NCBI GenBank assembly: GCA_965216885.1
Contig: OZ244209.1
Coordinates: 6,820,001 to 6,884,000, forward strand
DNA length: 64,000 nucleotides
Source of the DNA: CAYNJG01 sp965216885
GTDB lineage: Bacteria > Planctomycetota > Planctomycetia > Pirellulales > Pirellulaceae
Direction of reading: 5' to 3'
In this document: positions 62,726-64,000 of the stretch, piece after piece
Layout: each line of letters begins with the position of its first letter
Numbering within the stretch: the first letter of the stretch is position 1
Translations under genes and position numbers: made by a program
Notes under the pieces: model-generated
The model's database searches: none
The model's input: only the letters and a program-made list of their open reading frames with translations
What the model was told of the DNA's origin: nothing

Positions 62726-63973
62726 TTAGAGGCTCTTTGGATCGAACGCATCCTGCAAAGCATCCGAGAGAATATTGAAGGCAAGAACGAGTACGAACAT
62801 CAGAAACGTGGCCGTACCGATCTGCCAGAAAAAGCCCTGAATGACTTCGGGTCGTGCCTGGGAAATCATGATTCCCCAGCTGGTTCCTGCACCGGGTTTG
62901 AGTCCCAGCCCAAGGTACGTGAGGATAACTTCGCCTTTAATCGCTCCGATGAAGAGCAACGAAAAGTTGATCAACATCAGGTGAACGGCATTGGGCAGAA
63001 TGTGTCGCAACAGGATAGTAAATCGATTCAGTCCCAGTGCCTGTGCGGCATGTACATACTCAAGCTCCTTGATCTTGAGCGTCTCACCACGAATCTGCCG
63101 ACAGGGTCCAATCCAGTACGTCGCAATAAACGCGATGTACAGCGGGAACAAGGTGCCTTCAAATTTCGAACCGGTGAACATGTACGCCAATAGCACCAGC
63201 AGCACCAGGCTGGGGATAGAAGAGAAGGTCGTGAACAGCCATGTAATCATCGTGTCCACAAAGCCGCCAAAATAGCCCGCTGCCCCGCCAAGGACGCTGC
63301 CAATCAACACAGATACAATGCCCACGACGACACCCACCTGCATGGCGACACCGATGGAATACAAGGCACGAAGAAATATGGAACGACCCTGATTGTCTGT
63401 TCCAAGAAGTGTCTCCAACCGGCGACTGAATTGGGCGCCGCCGTCAGGAGCAGCAAAGAACTGATCGGTGATGCTCTCCAGTTCGGCGAGCTTTGAAAGC
63501 GTTTCCGGAGTGTCGGCGAGAGTATCCGATTCCAGCTCGTCGAAAATGTCCCAAGCGGAATCGACCATGTCCTGCAATTCGTCCGGTGTCTTGCGAACGA
63601 CCTGCAATTGACCAAGAGCGATATCATCGAGCACCTTGTCGAAGGATTCGTTTTCCGCCTCCTCCGTGGGTGACCCACCTTCCACTCGCTGTCGCTTGAG
63701 CCACTTGTCGTGTTGCTTTAAGCCCTTGTCGATTCGGTTGATGCGAAACTCAGCCTGCCGCAATCGTTCGGCGGCTCCACCCTGTCCCAGAAATTCTGGA
63801 GCCGACGATTTTGGACCAACGATACGAAAGCAATCTTCTCGCGGCACAAAGCCAAACCCGCTGACAAGAACGGCCGTGACAGCGTAAACACCCACCAGGA
63901 ACAGCGACACCACGGCCAGCTTGTTACCAAGGAACTTACGTACGTCACGACGTTTAAGCAGACGACGAATCAT
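62726..63973 (-). CDS. oppC: Oligopeptide/dipeptide ABC transporter permease OppC/DppC with a large periplasmic insert
   Basis: The 415-residue permease has TM1 near residues 19-42 (LAVVSLFLVGVYAVTAVLVSG), the OppC mark LLGTDNQGRSIFLR at ~189-202, then five more membrane segments and the EAA-type loop EYVHAAQALGLNRFTILLRH (permease-ATPase contact). OppC proteins usually have about 300 residues. Here some 120 extra residues (about 62-186), charged and helical, lie between TM1 and the GTD motif on the outer side. The C terminus is FDPKSL. The start ATG overlaps the stop of the upstream permease by 4 bp. Confidence 0.92.
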   Translation of the reverse strand: MIRRLLKRRDVRKFLGNKLAVVSLFLVGVYAVTAVLVSGFGFVPREDCFRIVGPKSSAPEFLGQGGAAERLRQAEFRINRIDKGLKQHDKWLKRQRVEGGSPTEEAENESFDKVLDDIALGQLQVVRKTPDELQDMVDSAWDIFDELESDTLADTPETLSKLAELESITDQFFAAPDGGAQFSRRLETLLGTDNQGRSIFLRALYSIGVAMQVGVVVGIVSVLIGSVLGGAAGYFGGFVDTMITWLFTTFSSIPSLVLLVLLAYMFTGSKFEGTLFPLYIAFIATYWIGPCRQIRGETLKIKELEYVHAAQALGLNRFTILLRHILPNAVHLMLINFSLLFIGAIKGEVILTYLGLGLKPGAGTSWGIMISQARPEVIQGFFWQIGTATFLMFVLVLAFNILSDALQDAFDPKSL

Positions 63974-64000
63974 GAAAGACGAACTCGGGGATCGACCAGT
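63970..64000 (-). CDS. oppB: C-terminal end of oligopeptide ABC permease OppB/DppB (partial)
   Basis: The last ten bases-triplets in the frame ending at TGA 63970-63972 read LVDPRVRLS. DPRVR is the typical end of OppB/DppB permeases, and the stop overlaps the oppC start as ATGA. The rest of the gene lies beyond the window. Identification rests on this short tail and on the conserved gene order. Confidence 0.65.
   Translation of the reverse strand, partial: LVDPRVRLS

Noticed and set aside
1..64000. CRISPR arrays, tRNA or rRNA genes
   Set aside because: No regularly spaced repeats or recognisable RNA genes were found on reading; the tandem repeats present are short and contiguous.

Overview
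The window is about 56% GC chromosomal DNA from a planctomycete, most likely of the class Planctomycetia (Pirellulaceae/Planctomycetaceae type). The markers are a cytochrome/DUF1549/DUF1553 gene followed by a DUF1501 gene, ECF sigma factors next to giant Ser/Thr kinases with TPR or WD40 tails, dockerin plus PEP-CTERM secreted proteins, an NPYxSP membrane protein and repeated MoxR/DUF58/VWA modules. No rRNA, tRNA or CRISPR array was recognised. The assignment comes from family recognition by eye, not from database searches.

Layout. 1-3453 (minus): MoxR ATPase, DUF58 protein and the N-terminal third of a TgpA-like transglutaminase that runs off the left edge. 3744-6257: a zinc-ribbon/toroid membrane protein (plus) facing a tail-anchored PilZ-like protein (minus). 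6468-9027 (minus): two-gene ABC exporter; 9159-9884 (plus): DUF2071 protein. 9893-24966 (minus): a 15 kb tightly packed eight-gene cluster. In transcription order it holds a TPR/gluzincin protein, DUF4159, MoxR, DUF58, a BatA-like VWA protein, a 1294-residue coiled-coil membrane protein, a VWA-like/amidotransferase-like membrane protein and a legumain/caspase-like (C13-type) protease. 25324-29929: a divergent pair of ECF sigma factor and TPR-tailed Ser/Thr kinase.

29930-34658 is an accessory, decaying stretch: a recurrent small ORF remnant, two lower-GC secreted-protein genes, short repeats, a truncated ISL3-type transposase with an in-frame stop, and a small coiled-coil membrane-protein gene broken by several frameshifts. 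34659-41006 (plus) is a 2115-residue secreted protein with macroglobulin-like architecture. 41151-45130 holds housekeeping and accessory genes: an NPYxSP membrane protein, a PhyH dioxygenase, DUF2277, an alkyltransferase-like protein and a ketoglutarate-semialdehyde-type dehydrogenase. 45244-49951: a TPR secreted protein facing a coupled dockerin/PEP-CTERM plus STN-like pair. 50253-54798 (plus): MsrB lipoprotein, then the PSCyt1/DUF1549/DUF1553 and DUF1501 pair. 54843-60608 (minus): operon of a Sig-70_X6-type sigma factor, a PQQ-type beta propeller and a WD40 Ser/Thr kinase. 60732-64000 (minus): oligopeptide ABC transporter genes oppF, oppD, oppC and the last ten codons of oppB.

How the genes work together. 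The strongest functional unit is the 9893-24966 cluster. A MoxR AAA+ ATPase, three proteins with MIDAS-type VWA signatures, a long membrane-anchored coiled-coil scaffold and two different protease-like proteins (HExxH and His/Cys dyad) are joined by 1-4 bp stop/start overlaps, which suggests one envelope-associated machine. A smaller paralogous MoxR-DUF58-transglutaminase module lies 6 kb from it. The two sigma/kinase loci look like separate signalling units.
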